Part shown: piece after piece, positions 52,460 through 63,200 of the stretch
Numbering within the stretch: the stretch's first letter is position 1
How the letters are laid out: each line of letters begins with the position of its first letter
NCBI GenBank assembly: GCA_965242845.1
Contig: CBDETC010000001.1
Coordinates: 558,001 to 622,000 of the forward strand
DNA: 64,000 nucleotides
Source of the DNA: RHLJ01 sp965242845
GTDB lineage: Bacteria > Bacteroidota > Rhodothermia > Balneolales > Balneolaceae
Direction: 5' to 3'
The notes under the pieces: model-generated
The model's database searches: none
What the model was told of the DNA's origin: nothing
The model's input: only the letters and a program-made list of their open reading frames with translations
Position numbers and translations under genes: made by a program

Positions 52460-53434
52460 TTAGCTCGCTGCCCTCATTTTCACAAAGATTTGCGGAAGAA
52501 TAGAGAATTTTTCAAATCCACTTAGATAGGCCCTCTCGTCAAAAACATTATAATCGTTTTCTTCAATCTTATCGAGAATGCGCCCATAGTTATATCGTGC
52601 CAGATAAACAGGCAGACGACTATCTCTATCTAACATAGCTATTCCTTTATCAGCTCTAGCATAATATTCCCTGGCTCTCTGAATCTGAAATTTCATCATG
52701 GAAACAAAATTCTCTGATACCTCTTCATTAAACAATTCAGTCTCAGAAATACCGAACATCTTAAGTTCATCAGCCGGGAGATAAATTCTGTCTCTTTCGA
52801 GATCTTCTCCAATATCTCTTAAAATATTAGTCAACTGCATAGCGATACCTAAATCTACAGCATATTCAAGAGCGGTTTCATCTTCATATCCGAAAACACG
52901 ACTTGTCATTAAACCAACTACAGAGGCAACTTTGTATGAATAGTCATAGACTTCCTGAAAATTCTTAAATCGACTCTTTACTAAATCGGTTTTAACTCCA
53001 TCTACCAATAGAAAAGGAAGGTCTATTGGAATGTGATATTTTTTCAATGTATCAGAAAAGGCAATCAGGATAGGGTCATTTGCTCGATTTCCATTATATA
53101 TAGATGTAAGGCGACACTTAAAATCTTCCAGTTTTTCATCTACTTGAGAAAGAGAAATCACTGAATTATCTGTTAAATCAATAGAGTCGTCTACTAAATT
53201 GTCCAGGTACCGACATAACCCATAGATTGCAAAAATACCCCGCTGCTTCTCATTTGGAAGAAACCGAGTAGCCATATAAAATGTCTTAGCATAAAACCTG
53301 GTAATAGCCCGGCAATGAGAATAAGCTGGCTTAAGCTCAATGTCATGTATTTCCTCGATTACTGAACGGTGGAACGAAGTCCGTTCGTAAATAGGTCTTA
53401 TAACTGAATATGGAATGCGTAGTATGGTGCTCAT
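52460..53434 (-). CDS. crtB: Phytoene synthase (squalene/phytoene synthase family)
   Basis: A 324-residue prenyltransferase joining two geranylgeranyl diphosphates to phytoene. The two Asp-rich motifs are visible: YLDNLVDD and NILRDIGEDLERDRIYLP, with RYNYGRILDKIE near the end. With the CrtI fragment at the left edge it indicates a carotenoid-producing organism. Squalene synthase is possible, but the YLPADEL sequence favours phytoene synthase. It is 54 nt upstream of accC. Confidence 0.88.
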   Translation of the reverse strand: MSTILRIPYSVIRPIYERTSFHRSVIEEIHDIELKPAYSHCRAITRFYAKTFYMATRFLPNEKQRGIFAIYGLCRYLDNLVDDSIDLTDNSVISLSQVDEKLEDFKCRLTSIYNGNRANDPILIAFSDTLKKYHIPIDLPFLLVDGVKTDLVKSRFKNFQEVYDYSYKVASVVGLMTSRVFGYEDETALEYAVDLGIAMQLTNILRDIGEDLERDRIYLPADELKMFGISETELFNEEVSENFVSMMKFQIQRAREYYARADKGIAMLDRDSRLPVYLARYNYGRILDKIEENDYNVFDERAYLSGFEKFSILPQIFVKMRAAS

Positions 53435-53606
53435 GCCCTCTTAAATCGAAAAAACAGAGGCAAAAGTTCCATTTATGAAGAAATAAATAAATTTTTGAAT
53501 TCCATTACATATTCCTGATAAGATGAGTATTATGTTCCGAAACAAATTTTGCTCAAATAAAGGACAAAACCCTTCGAAGAAATTATAATCTACAAGCAAC
53601 GGGATT

Positions 53607-54623
53607 ATGAGTAAGAAAATAACTATTTATGATGTAGCAAAGAGCGCAGGTGTTGCTATTTCTACCGTATCAAGAGTATTAAATGATTCTCCAAATGTAT
53701 CTGAGGAGACTAAAGAGAAAGTACAGAAGTCTATTGATGAACTTAATTTCAGACCTCAGGTAAGTGCACGAAAATTAGCCAGCAAAGAGCCTCAAATGTT
53801 GGCTGTTGCTGTTCCTTCCTTTACTACTCCATTCTTTAACGAAGTGCTAAAGGGAGTTAAAGATGAGATCAAAAAGATGGATCTCGACATTATACTTTAC
53901 AATACTGGCTCAAAAGACCCTGAAGAAGCAGTAATCAATTTTTTTGATAGAGGGACTGCAGACGCACTTATCCTTCTTTCCATTGATGTAAGTGAAACTA
54001 TACATAAACACCTTCAATCAACCCGTGTTCCTGTGGTCCTGGTTAATGCAGCCCACCCTTCTTACAATTATTTTATGGTGAATGATTACCAGGGTGGTTA
54101 TATGGCTGGTGAACATCTTGTTAAGAAAGGCTTTGAGAATATTGGTATGATTTCAACCCCGATAAAAACGAGATCTTCTTCTGAAAGAGAACGTGGTTTT
54201 AAAGATGCTTTAAGAAACTATAAAATGAAGATCGATAAAGATCTTTTTGTTTCCGGCGAAACCACAAAACATGCCGGCTTTACTGAAGAGGCAGGATTCG
54301 AAGCCATCGAAAACTATGATAAGATGGGTAAATTTCCTGATGCTGTTTTCTGTGTAAATGACACACAAGCATTAGGTGCTTTGCATGCTCTTTCAAGATT
54401 AGGAATGAAGGTACCGAACGATATTGCACTAATGGGCTATGATAATATTAAGCTCAGTAAATATGTGGATTTAACTACTATTGACCAGCAAATGCATACC
54501 ATTGGTATTCAGGCAACTTCAAGGTTAGGAGCTATCATCAAAGATCCAGATGACAATCTGTTTCAAACTTCTATTAACCCAATACTCGTTGAACGCGGAT
54601 CAACAAATAAAGTGAATGGATAA
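53607..54623 (+). CDS. LacI-family transcription regulator
   Basis: A 338-residue repressor with an N-terminal helix-turn-helix (ITIYDVAKSAGVAISTVSRVLND) and hinge (RKLASKEP), then a periplasmic-binding-like sensor domain. It overlaps purC by 8 nt. E. coli PurR is of this family, so control of purine genes is possible, but most relatives in Bacteroidota sense sugars. The ligand cannot be read. The 172-base upstream gap has no clear promoter box. Confidence 0.9.
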   Translation: MSKKITIYDVAKSAGVAISTVSRVLNDSPNVSEETKEKVQKSIDELNFRPQVSARKLASKEPQMLAVAVPSFTTPFFNEVLKGVKDEIKKMDLDIILYNTGSKDPEEAVINFFDRGTADALILLSIDVSETIHKHLQSTRVPVVLVNAAHPSYNYFMVNDYQGGYMAGEHLVKKGFENIGMISTPIKTRSSSERERGFKDALRNYKMKIDKDLFVSGETTKHAGFTEEAGFEAIENYDKMGKFPDAVFCVNDTQALGALHALSRLGMKVPNDIALMGYDNIKLSKYVDLTTIDQQMHTIGIQATSRLGAIIKDPDDNLFQTSINPILVERGSTNKVNG

Positions 54624-55575
54624 TTATCCTTTCTCTACTCAGGAAGCATTAGACCATTGTATTACCGAGACCTCAGTTCCGGGTAAAAACTCGTATAAAG
54701 GAAAAGTACGAGAAGTATATGAGCTCAATTCTGAAGTACTGGGTATTGTAGTTACAGATAGGATTTCGGCCTTCGATTTCATCATGAGGCAGGCGATTCC
54801 ATTTAAAGGACAAATCCTGAATCAACTTGCTGCCTTTTCATTTGAAAAGGTGAAGGATATAGTAGCTACTCATATCATTGATGTTCCTCATCCGAATGTA
54901 ACGATAGCAAAAAAGTGCTCTCCGATTCCAATAGAAGTTGTAGTAAGGGGTTATCTCACCGGACACGCATGGCGGACTTATAAATCAGGAGTACGATTAC
55001 TTTGTGGTGTTCCTCTTCCGGAGGGAATGAAAGAACATGATCGTTTTCCTACCCCTATTCTTACACCAGCAACAAAAGCTACTGAAGGACACGATGAAGA
55101 TATCTCAGAGAGCGATATTCTTGAAAGAGGTATTGTTGAACCTGCTCTTTGGGACGAAGTCAGGAACACAGCATTTAAGCTTTTTGAAAGAGGTTCTGAA
55201 ATTGCAGCCCAGCAAGGGTTAATACTGGTTGATACCAAGTATGAGTTTGGACTTTATGGTGGAGAACTGACTTTAATTGACGAAGTCCATACCACTGATT
55301 CTTCTCGATATTTTTATCTGGATGGCTACGAAGAACGTCAGCAAGCTGGGGCTCCTCAGAAACAACTTTCAAAAGAATTCCTTAGAGAATGGTTGATGGA
55401 GCATAACTTCCAGGGACTAGAGGGACAAACTCTTCCTGACCTTCCTGATGAATTCCGTTTAGAAGTGTATAAACGATATGCCGAGCTATTCGGAATGCTA
55501 ACCAGCACTACTTTTGAACCTAGAATTGAAAAAGATTTCAATGCTGTTCTTTCTCAAATTTTTGAGAACTACTAA
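54616..55575 (+). CDS. purC: SAICAR synthetase (long form)
   Basis: A 319-residue PurC, joining CAIR and aspartate in purine synthesis. The start GKVREVYELN, VVTDRISAFDFIM, VVVRGYLTGHAW and VDTKYEFG blocks are intact. At 319 residues it is the long, eukaryote-like form rather than the ~240-residue enterobacterial form. It shares an 8-nt overlap with the LacI regulator and one base with the methyltransferase. Confidence 0.95.
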   Translation: MDNYPFSTQEALDHCITETSVPGKNSYKGKVREVYELNSEVLGIVVTDRISAFDFIMRQAIPFKGQILNQLAAFSFEKVKDIVATHIIDVPHPNVTIAKKCSPIPIEVVVRGYLTGHAWRTYKSGVRLLCGVPLPEGMKEHDRFPTPILTPATKATEGHDEDISESDILERGIVEPALWDEVRNTAFKLFERGSEIAAQQGLILVDTKYEFGLYGGELTLIDEVHTTDSSRYFYLDGYEERQQAGAPQKQLSKEFLREWLMEHNFQGLEGQTLPDLPDEFRLEVYKRYAELFGMLTSTTFEPRIEKDFNAVLSQIFENY

Positions 55576-56270
55576 TGGAAAAGAACTCAACCGAAATATT
55601 CGCTAAGAATTGGCGGATATATCAAGAAATACTGGAGCATAATTATATGTTCCATAGAGATTTTTCTGAAGAAATAACAAAGGCTCTTAAGGAGTATACT
55701 TCCTCCTCTCCTATCGATGTATTGGATTCCGGATGCGGAGACGCATATGTACTCTCTAATCTACTTAAGTATTACCCAATCCATTCTTTTACAGGCTATG
55801 ATATGTCCGCTCAGGCCCTTGAAGTAGCAGCGAAGAACCTGTCTCCACTCGGTGCAAAAACCAGGTTAGTTGAAGGACCTATGGAGCTTTCCATCCGGGA
55901 AGAAACGAAATCTTTTCATCTTATCTATAGCAGCTTTGCTATTCATCATCTTAGTGATACCGATAAACAGCAGTTACTAGCAGACTTTCATCAGAAGCTT
56001 CAAAAGGATGGGATACTCATCATTATTGATATTCTTAGGAACCCTACCCTTTCCAGAGAAGAATACCTGGAAGAGTATATAACTCACATCTCTACTCAAT
56101 GGACTAAAATAGATAGTGATGATAAAGAGTTAATCTTTGATCATATGAGAAACTTCGATTTCCCTGCTATCAATTCGGACTTCAAAAAATGGGTTGAAAA
56201 CGCTGGGTTCAACATACATTCCCGGTTTGATGCCGATTCAAGAAATATGATGCTGGTTGCTCAAAAATGA
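55575..56270 (+). CDS. Class I SAM-dependent methyltransferase
   Basis: A 231-residue methyltransferase with motif I VLDSGCGDAYVLSNL, acidic motif II (FTGYDMSAQALE), and post-motif region SFAIHHLSDTDKQQL. Substrate unknown. Its ATG uses the last base of purC's stop (TAATG), and its own stop overlaps the next ATG by 4 nt, so it belongs to the purC operon. Confidence 0.88.
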   Translation: MEKNSTEIFAKNWRIYQEILEHNYMFHRDFSEEITKALKEYTSSSPIDVLDSGCGDAYVLSNLLKYYPIHSFTGYDMSAQALEVAAKNLSPLGAKTRLVEGPMELSIREETKSFHLIYSSFAIHHLSDTDKQQLLADFHQKLQKDGILIIIDILRNPTLSREEYLEEYITHISTQWTKIDSDDKELIFDHMRNFDFPAINSDFKKWVENAGFNIHSRFDADSRNMMLVAQK

Positions 56271-58162
56271 TACATTTGCTCCTTTTTATAGTTCTTTTCT
56301 TCAATGGGATTCAATCAACTGAAGAAGAACTACATGTTTCAACGCAGGGAAACGACTCCAACTCGGGATCAATTGAAGCTCCCCTTCTAACCATTCAAAA
56401 AGCTGCAGAAATAGTCCAACCCGGACAAACAATCATAATCCATGAGGGGACTTATCGAGAGTACATTAATCCACCTATTGGAGGAAATTCACCTGATAAT
56501 CGGGTTACTTTTAAATCAGCGGATGGGGCAACCGTTTTAATAAAGGGTTCAGAAGAAATAAAGGAATGGCTGCCAGCAGAAGGTAGACTCTGGAAGATAG
56601 AATTGGACACTTCTTTTTTTGAAGGATACAATCCTTATACACTTCAGGTAGATGGAGATTACCAAAACTATGGCCAATGGCATACACGCGGAGATGTGTA
56701 TGTAAATAACAGTCCTTTGAGTGAGAGAAAGACTCTTAAAGAGGCAGAGGAGACCGATTATACCTGGTACACGACTACCTCTGGAGGAGTAACAACCATC
56801 TATGCCAACTTTGGAGAATACAATCCTAAAGAAGAGCTAATTGAGATTAATGTGAGGGAGCTCATCTTTTTTGCCACAGATACTGATGTCAATTACATCA
56901 CCCTGGATGGATTGAGATTCCTTCATGCTGCCCCTAATTGGCAAGCCCCAAACACAGGAGATAATGACCCTAATCGACTATTGCACGTTGGAGCCGTTGG
57001 CTCGAATATGGGTACAGGATGGATCATTGAAAACTCCGAAATAGCACACTCTAAAACTGCCGGAATTATGTTCGGCGAAAATGCAGGACCGGAGTCTTCT
57101 TTCGAAGATGTGACTCAGTTTGGCGATCATATTATCCGTAATAATTATATCCATAAAAACGGGCAGTATGGGATCGCTGGGCAGAAGGGTATTTCGAGAA
57201 GTGAAATTTCAGGAAACCGAATTGAAAGCATCAATTATCGCAATGAATTTGGAGGCTATGAGCCCGCTGGAATTAAAATCTGGAATTCTTCTGATGTACT
57301 CATTGAACACAATGCTATTCAGCATGTTGTAGCGAATCAAAGCAACCTGTCCCAGGCTTACTGTATTTGGATCGATTATGCCAATCAGGGTACCAGAATA
57401 ACACGGAACTTTCTTATTGCTGATAAACAAACGACTACCGCTTTGTTCCTGGAAGCAAACGTGGGGCCTACTCTCGTCGACAATAACGTGATCATCGATA
57501 AAAAAGAGGGAGCCATTATGGTGTATTCTGGGGGATCCATATTCGCTCACAACCTGTTTATTAACAGTAATTTTGATTTCCGAATCCAGGAATTTGACAA
57601 TGAAGGTTCTGGTGCCCGTCGGGCCTATACCCTCAAACCACATTCAACGGTAAGAACTAATATGGGGATTCCGGTTGAGATCGAGCACAACCAGATGTAC
57701 AACAATATCTTCCTATTCGGAAACGGACCAAAAGACTTTGGCCCACATACCGGAACTGGAAACAGAATATCTCATAATCTTTATGCAGGTGGAGCCACTC
57801 CGAGAGAAGGACATGAATATGCTACCACAAGAAATGTATTCTTCTCATATAACCATTGGGTTAATTCTGAAGATGCTACTCTGACTATTAATCTGGATAC
57901 CACCTATTCTGATATTGAAACTCCCACAGTATCTCCTGAGCTTGTTGGAGTAATCCCATTAGCCCAGCAAAGTATCGCGGATGAACATGCAAACCCAATT
58001 ACTGTAACCTGGGATTTCAATAAAAAAGCAAGACGAGATAGATTTCCTTTGGTAGGCCCCTTTTCTGATATACAACTCGGAGATAATACTTTCTCAATAA
58101 AAACTCCTCTCAAACCTACCCCATCAAAAAGACTGTATCGAAGTTCCTTTACTAACCAGTAA
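56267..58162 (+). CDS. Secreted right-handed beta-helix protein
   Basis: A 631-residue exported protein with signal IHLLLFIVLFFNGIQS. The N-terminus LHVSTQGNDSNSGSIEAPLLTIQKAAEIVQPGQTI is the DUF1565 opening of beta-helix carbohydrate-active or surface proteins. The middle has parallel beta-helix coils (IRNNYIHKNGQYGIAG, ISGNRIESINYR). It may be a polysaccharide lyase or glycosidase, but no catalytic residues are identified. Overlaps the methyltransferase by 4 nt. Confidence 0.78.
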   Translation: MIHLLLFIVLFFNGIQSTEEELHVSTQGNDSNSGSIEAPLLTIQKAAEIVQPGQTIIIHEGTYREYINPPIGGNSPDNRVTFKSADGATVLIKGSEEIKEWLPAEGRLWKIELDTSFFEGYNPYTLQVDGDYQNYGQWHTRGDVYVNNSPLSERKTLKEAEETDYTWYTTTSGGVTTIYANFGEYNPKEELIEINVRELIFFATDTDVNYITLDGLRFLHAAPNWQAPNTGDNDPNRLLHVGAVGSNMGTGWIIENSEIAHSKTAGIMFGENAGPESSFEDVTQFGDHIIRNNYIHKNGQYGIAGQKGISRSEISGNRIESINYRNEFGGYEPAGIKIWNSSDVLIEHNAIQHVVANQSNLSQAYCIWIDYANQGTRITRNFLIADKQTTTALFLEANVGPTLVDNNVIIDKKEGAIMVYSGGSIFAHNLFINSNFDFRIQEFDNEGSGARRAYTLKPHSTVRTNMGIPVEIEHNQMYNNIFLFGNGPKDFGPHTGTGNRISHNLYAGGATPREGHEYATTRNVFFSYNHWVNSEDATLTINLDTTYSDIETPTVSPELVGVIPLAQQSIADEHANPITVTWDFNKKARRDRFPLVGPFSDIQLGDNTFSIKTPLKPTPSKRLYRSSFTNQ

Positions 58163-58230
58163 TTCCTTCAAACAACTACTTTGAAATCCCCCCTCTTTTT
58201 TTCACATTCAGGGAATTAATTCCTTATCTG

Positions 58231-59571
58231 ATGAGAAAAAATCCCACCAACAAAGCCAAAAAAGAATCCCCTACTTCAACTCTCTCAAGGAAAGAGTTCA
58301 TCAAGAAAACTGCACTAGGTCTTACCGCATTTAGTATTGTGCCTCGATTTGTGCTAGGTGGAAATGGATACATCGCTCCAAGTGATAAAATCACCATTGG
58401 ATTTATAGGGAATGGAAAACAGGGGACAATACTGGCTAACCCATTTATTCAATTATCTGACGCCCAGATTGTAGCCACAAATGATGTGGATGCTATCAAG
58501 CGCCTGAGGTTTAAAGAATGGATAGACCGAAGATACACGGAACAAACAGGTTCAGGTACATATAGCAGTTGCACTATCCATGATGACTACCAGGAGATTA
58601 TCGAAAGGGATGACATTGATGCTGTTATTGTCTGTACTCCCGATCATTGGCACGCTCATCCTTCGATTGCAGCTTTAAATGCAGGGAAAGATGTGTATTG
58701 CGAAAAACCACTCGCTCATTCTGTGGAAGAAGGTCGGGCTATGGTTGAAGCTACCAGGAGAAATAACCGGGTATTCCAAACCGGAAGTATGCAGCGATCG
58801 TGGGGAAATTTCCGAAAAGCATGTGAACTGGTTCGGAATGGATATATCGGAGATATAACGGAGGTAAAGGTAAATGTCGGAGGACCTCCTGTTGCTTATG
58901 ACTTACCCAAACAATCAGTGAGAGATACACTGGACTGGGATCGTTGGATAGGCCCTGCTTTTTATGAAGAATACAATGCTATCCTGGCCCCTCCTTTTCC
59001 ATGGGATAACTACCCAATGTGGCGCCGATATAAAGAATTTGGTGGTGGTGGAGTCACCGACTGGGGAGCTCATATGTTTGATATTGCTCAGTGGGCCTTA
59101 GGAATGGATGATTCTGGTCCCGTTAGATTCATCCCTCCTACTGTTAGAAATGCTCAGCGAGGAATGAAATTCATTTATGAAAATGGCATTGAAATGGTTC
59201 ACGAAGATTTTGGAAGAGGAAATGCCGTCCGCTTTATTGGAACAGAAGGAAGCATAGATATCAGTCGGAGCTTCTTTGAGCCTTCCGACGCGAAGCTGGT
59301 TGATCATGAACTCTCTGATACAGAGATCAAATTATACCGAACTGACAACTTCTATAAAGATTGGATTGATGCTATCAAAACCAGAACCAAGCCAGTAGCC
59401 GATGTAGAAATAGGTCATAGAACAGCTACGATTTGTAATATCGCCAACATCGCTTATGAAATCAGACGACCTCTTGATTGGGATCCGGTTTCAGAACGGT
59501 TTGTTAACGACGATTATGCAAATTCTATGCTAGGTAAAGAATATCGGAAAGGATACGAGCTTGGCACATGA
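58231..59571 (+). CDS. Gfo/Idh/MocA-family oxidoreductase with export signal
   Basis: A 446-residue NAD(P)-dependent oxidoreductase acting on a sugar or inositol derivative. The N-terminus SRKEFIKKTALGLTAFSIVP resembles a Tat-type signal with a Lys in place of the second Arg. The Rossmann fold follows (ITIGFIGNGKQGTI), then the EKPLAHSVEEG catalytic-lysine block and GGGGVTDWGAHMFDIAQWAL. This class of predicted-exported oxidoreductases is frequent in Bacteroidota. It lies 68 nt after the beta-helix gene and may process its product. Confidence 0.85.
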   Translation: MRKNPTNKAKKESPTSTLSRKEFIKKTALGLTAFSIVPRFVLGGNGYIAPSDKITIGFIGNGKQGTILANPFIQLSDAQIVATNDVDAIKRLRFKEWIDRRYTEQTGSGTYSSCTIHDDYQEIIERDDIDAVIVCTPDHWHAHPSIAALNAGKDVYCEKPLAHSVEEGRAMVEATRRNNRVFQTGSMQRSWGNFRKACELVRNGYIGDITEVKVNVGGPPVAYDLPKQSVRDTLDWDRWIGPAFYEEYNAILAPPFPWDNYPMWRRYKEFGGGGVTDWGAHMFDIAQWALGMDDSGPVRFIPPTVRNAQRGMKFIYENGIEMVHEDFGRGNAVRFIGTEGSIDISRSFFEPSDAKLVDHELSDTEIKLYRTDNFYKDWIDAIKTRTKPVADVEIGHRTATICNIANIAYEIRRPLDWDPVSERFVNDDYANSMLGKEYRKGYELGT

Positions 59572-60079
59572 TGACTCACATATCACTATCCCAAGAATTC
59601 GCCCCAGGTTTAAAACACACAGCGAAAAACGGTCAGAAGAAATCGTATCCGCAATAAGAACTCATCTTAGCACTGATGGTTCTAAATGTGAAGGTAAAAC
59701 AACAGCTCATTTTGCCACGATTTACCCCTTACAAGAAGATCAACATTACTGGTCTCCCCAACTTACTATTACTATTGAGGAAGAGGAAAACGGATCATTA
59801 ATTCGTGGCCTGTATGGACCAAAACCTTCTGTGTGGACGATGTTCGTATTCTTCTATTCATTTATAGGATTTGCCATACTCATTGTATCGATGATTGGTC
59901 TCTCCTTTCTTACCCTTGATCAATCAGCAACTATACTTTGGCTGATTCCGGTACTCGTTTTCATCTTCATGAGTCTTTATTTGGTGGCTTATACCGGACA
60001 GAAACTAGGACACAAACAAATGTCCGGATTACACCGCTTTATGGAAAAGTGTTTGAGTCAGGAAATAATGCTGAATTAA
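59561..60079 (+). CDS. Small two-helix membrane protein, unknown
   Basis: A 172-residue protein starting at TTG 59561 and overlapping the oxidoreductase by 11 nt. The first ~85 residues are soluble (a beta-rich part with TAHFATIYPLQEDQHYWSPQLTITIEEEE), followed by two membrane helices (about 90-115 and 122-145). I do not recognise a family. It is the last gene of this run, before a large hairpin. Confidence 0.6.
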   Translation: MAHDDSHITIPRIRPRFKTHSEKRSEEIVSAIRTHLSTDGSKCEGKTTAHFATIYPLQEDQHYWSPQLTITIEEEENGSLIRGLYGPKPSVWTMFVFFYSFIGFAILIVSMIGLSFLTLDQSATILWLIPVLVFIFMSLYLVAYTGQKLGHKQMSGLHRFMEKCLSQEIMLN

Positions 60080-60133
60080 CACCTATTCAAGATAAGAAGT
60101 GATACCGTGTTTGCGGGTCTGGCTACCTATTAA

Positions 60134-60204
60134 AATGAAAGATGAAAAATTTAAAATTGGGGAGCATGCACTAATTTTAAATTTTTCATTCTTAATCTTT
60201 CATT
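60134..60204. repeat. Large AT-rich hairpin between convergent genes
   Basis: The left arm (60134-60158) pairs with the right arm (60173-60204) as 17 matching bases, then a 5-base bulge (TCTTA), then 8 more. The loop is GGGGAGCATGCACT. It can terminate both flanking genes, and its size suggests a dispersed hairpin repeat. Confidence 0.6.
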
Positions 60205-60219
60205 CTCTTTTAGTCTGCT

Positions 60220-63200
60220 CTACTTAATCAGAGTGAATCTCTTATTGAATACATTGTTCCCGGCTCTAAGCTGATAGAGGTACACACCGGACGCCAGATC
60301 TCTTGCATTAAATCTCACCGTATGTTTGCCGGCTTCCATCCTTCCATTCACCAGGGTTGATACTCTTCTGCCCAGAATATCGAACACGATCAATTCTACA
60401 TTTCCGCTTTCCGGAAGACCAAACTGGATATTGGTAGTTGGATTGAAAGGATTTGGATAATTCTGTGAAAGTGAATATTCGAACGGAATATCAGCACCCA
60501 GTTCGTTGCCCACTACTAAGGAGCCTACCGTGATATTCAGCACAAACCGAGCGTTCCCGTTTTTGAGCGTGAGTTCTTCAGTCCTGGTAATATCGAAAGT
60601 GAATTCTTCCTCTTCATTCAGGGATACCTGGTGTCCGGTTAGCTCATCAATAAGGGTGAGTTCCCAATCATCGGCAAAAAGCTCCAAGCCTTTCCAGCTT
60701 AGGGTAAAGCTTCCCATCTCTGTAGTGGTTAACTCAAGAGGAATACGATAATGCATCCCTTCCTTTACCTCTTCCAGTGAACGTGATGCCCAGCGCTTTT
60801 TTCCATGGGAAAGAGCCATCTCGGAATACTGAGTATGAAGATTTGACACCGATAGCTTTGGAATATTAAATTTCGGGCTTTCCTTATCCCATCCAGCAAA
60901 TACCGCCGCTTTATCTGTGAACTTCTCATGAACAAAACTCAGGGTTAATACAGGTTGGGCTTTGAGCGTATCTTCTTTGATTTCCTTAATCAAATATTCA
61001 CCTTTTTCTGCCTGGTGTTCTGGCTTAAAGCTTAGTGTAGAACCTGAAGCAGTTGCAGCGGTAAAAAAGCTCTGCATTGCCGGAATTGGATCATTAGTAA
61101 TGAAGCTCTCATCAACGCCCGGTGGCAGTTGATAACCAGATATCATCTTATAGCCTCCTGCACCTGAATACAGCATATCATTGTATACATAGGCGATTGC
61201 AAGGGTATTGGTAGGGTCTATATCTCCCGCATCTACCATCGACTTCCAGTCCAATGCAGTATGATAAGGGTTGGATACAAGGTGCCAGCCTGCATATTCT
61301 GCAGTAGAATCGGCGATAGTCAACTCAATATCATAGTTTTCATCTTTATTGGTGTATTCCGAAACCAAGTATTTCGGCCATTCCTCAACCCCATCATTTT
61401 CGGATGAAGCATATACATAGACATATACCCCATTCATGGTAGAATTTTCTCCCGAGGAGTTTACTCCGAATAAATCGTCAGCTGAGGCAATATCCTCATA
61501 GCCTCCAATGGATTCATTGTAAACGGACACGTTATTAGCTCCGGTTTCAGAATCTGCACCGGTAAAACCCTGAGTCCATAGTGGTTCCAGTAGCTCTCCG
61601 TAAGTTGCATCAATACCCGGATGACCAATCATACGCCAGCCTTCGTCGCCATCAATGGTGGCGACGGAAATGCGGTAGTTTGTTTCTTTCAGGTAGGGAT
61701 AAGTAAAGCCCTGATCGATGCCCCATTCGGTATTAGCGAAATCAAAGCCAACGAAACTGGTAGAATCAATCATTTCAGCAATAGTCAGACCTGTTGCTGT
61801 TTGTGAGCCATCAGCAAAACCAATACCTGTAGCTAAACCACTGGTTTCGGTGTTCCAATACAAGTCTGAAGTCGTAGCTCCGCTCGTAATTTCACCTAAA
61901 ACCCCACCTATAGAACTGGTACCTATAACCTCTCCTATAGCAAAAATTCTGGTCACATCAATTCCTGTAGCTTCACCAATTAACCCACCTACATATTGCT
62001 CACCATTTATATCCCCGGTTGCATAACTATCGATAATGGTCGTTGATCCAGTACCAATATAACCGATCAAACCACCTACAAAATTTTTCCCGGATATATC
62101 TCCAGTAGCATAGTTCTCACTAAATGCACTACCATCGACATTTATTACTACTTCCCCAATAAGCCCGCCGACAGAATCTCCAGGTGAGGAAACCGCGACC
62201 GAAGAATAATTTCTGCTAAAGCTTACCGTATCTAAAGAGGATTGCATAGTCCCTACCATTCCACCAATTCCATCGCCAGTTCCTGTTACTTTTCCTGAAA
62301 TATTTGAGTTCGTTACAGAACCACCGTTCTGTAGAAAACCAACCAGTCCGCCTACATAGTATTTGCCAGTAATTGAGGCATCAGCTAAGCTAATACCATC
62401 TAGTCTCGCACTATCCACTAAGCCAAACAGCCCGATATGAGCACTACCCGGACGCTCAATGGTGAGATCAGACAAGGTGAATCCATCTCCATTATAGCTG
62501 CCACTAAAATAGGTACTGGTATTTCCTATTGGCGAAAAGCCTTCTCCTCCATTCCATCCTACGGTAGCAAACGCATCAATATCGGCGGTTTGAATAAAGT
62601 ACTCACCCCACACCGAATCAGTTTGAGAAATCCAGTATAAATGATCCAGGCTTGCAATCTGGTAAGGATTAGCTTGCGTTCCACTTCCTGAAGGTGTTTC
62701 GGAAACTGGGCTGTCTGCGCCAGGCAGCGTTTCAGGGATAATAGATTGAAGATATGGGAAAGTACCACCCTGCTTGATAGTCCAGGTAGTATCAAATTCA
62801 TAGCCGGTAAAATTTGAGGAGTCTCTCATTTGAGATGATGTAAGTCCAGTAACTATTTGGGCATTATTGTCGGTCCCAATCCCAACAACCTGCCCACTGG
62901 TTTCAGTATTCCAGTAGCCATCAGTAATGGTTCCGCTATTAATCCCTACAAAGGCACCCACATCCATAGTACCGGTAACCAGCCCTATGGAATAGGAGGA
63001 AGCAATAATTGCTCCGCTTTGCATTTCTGCTACCAGGCCACCAACCTGACCATCTCCAGAAACTACCCCAGTCGCATAGCTATTTTCAACGGTTGCCCCG
63101 CTAACAACTCCAATAAGCCCCCCAGTATAATCTACTCCACTTACATCTACCGCTGAATAGCTGGATTCCAGGGTTCCCGAACCCATACTTCCAAGTAACC

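Noticed and set aside
53523..53588. 21-residue frame in the leader of the LacI gene
   Set aside because: No codon pattern, ribosome site or hydrophobic character beyond chance for AT-rich DNA.
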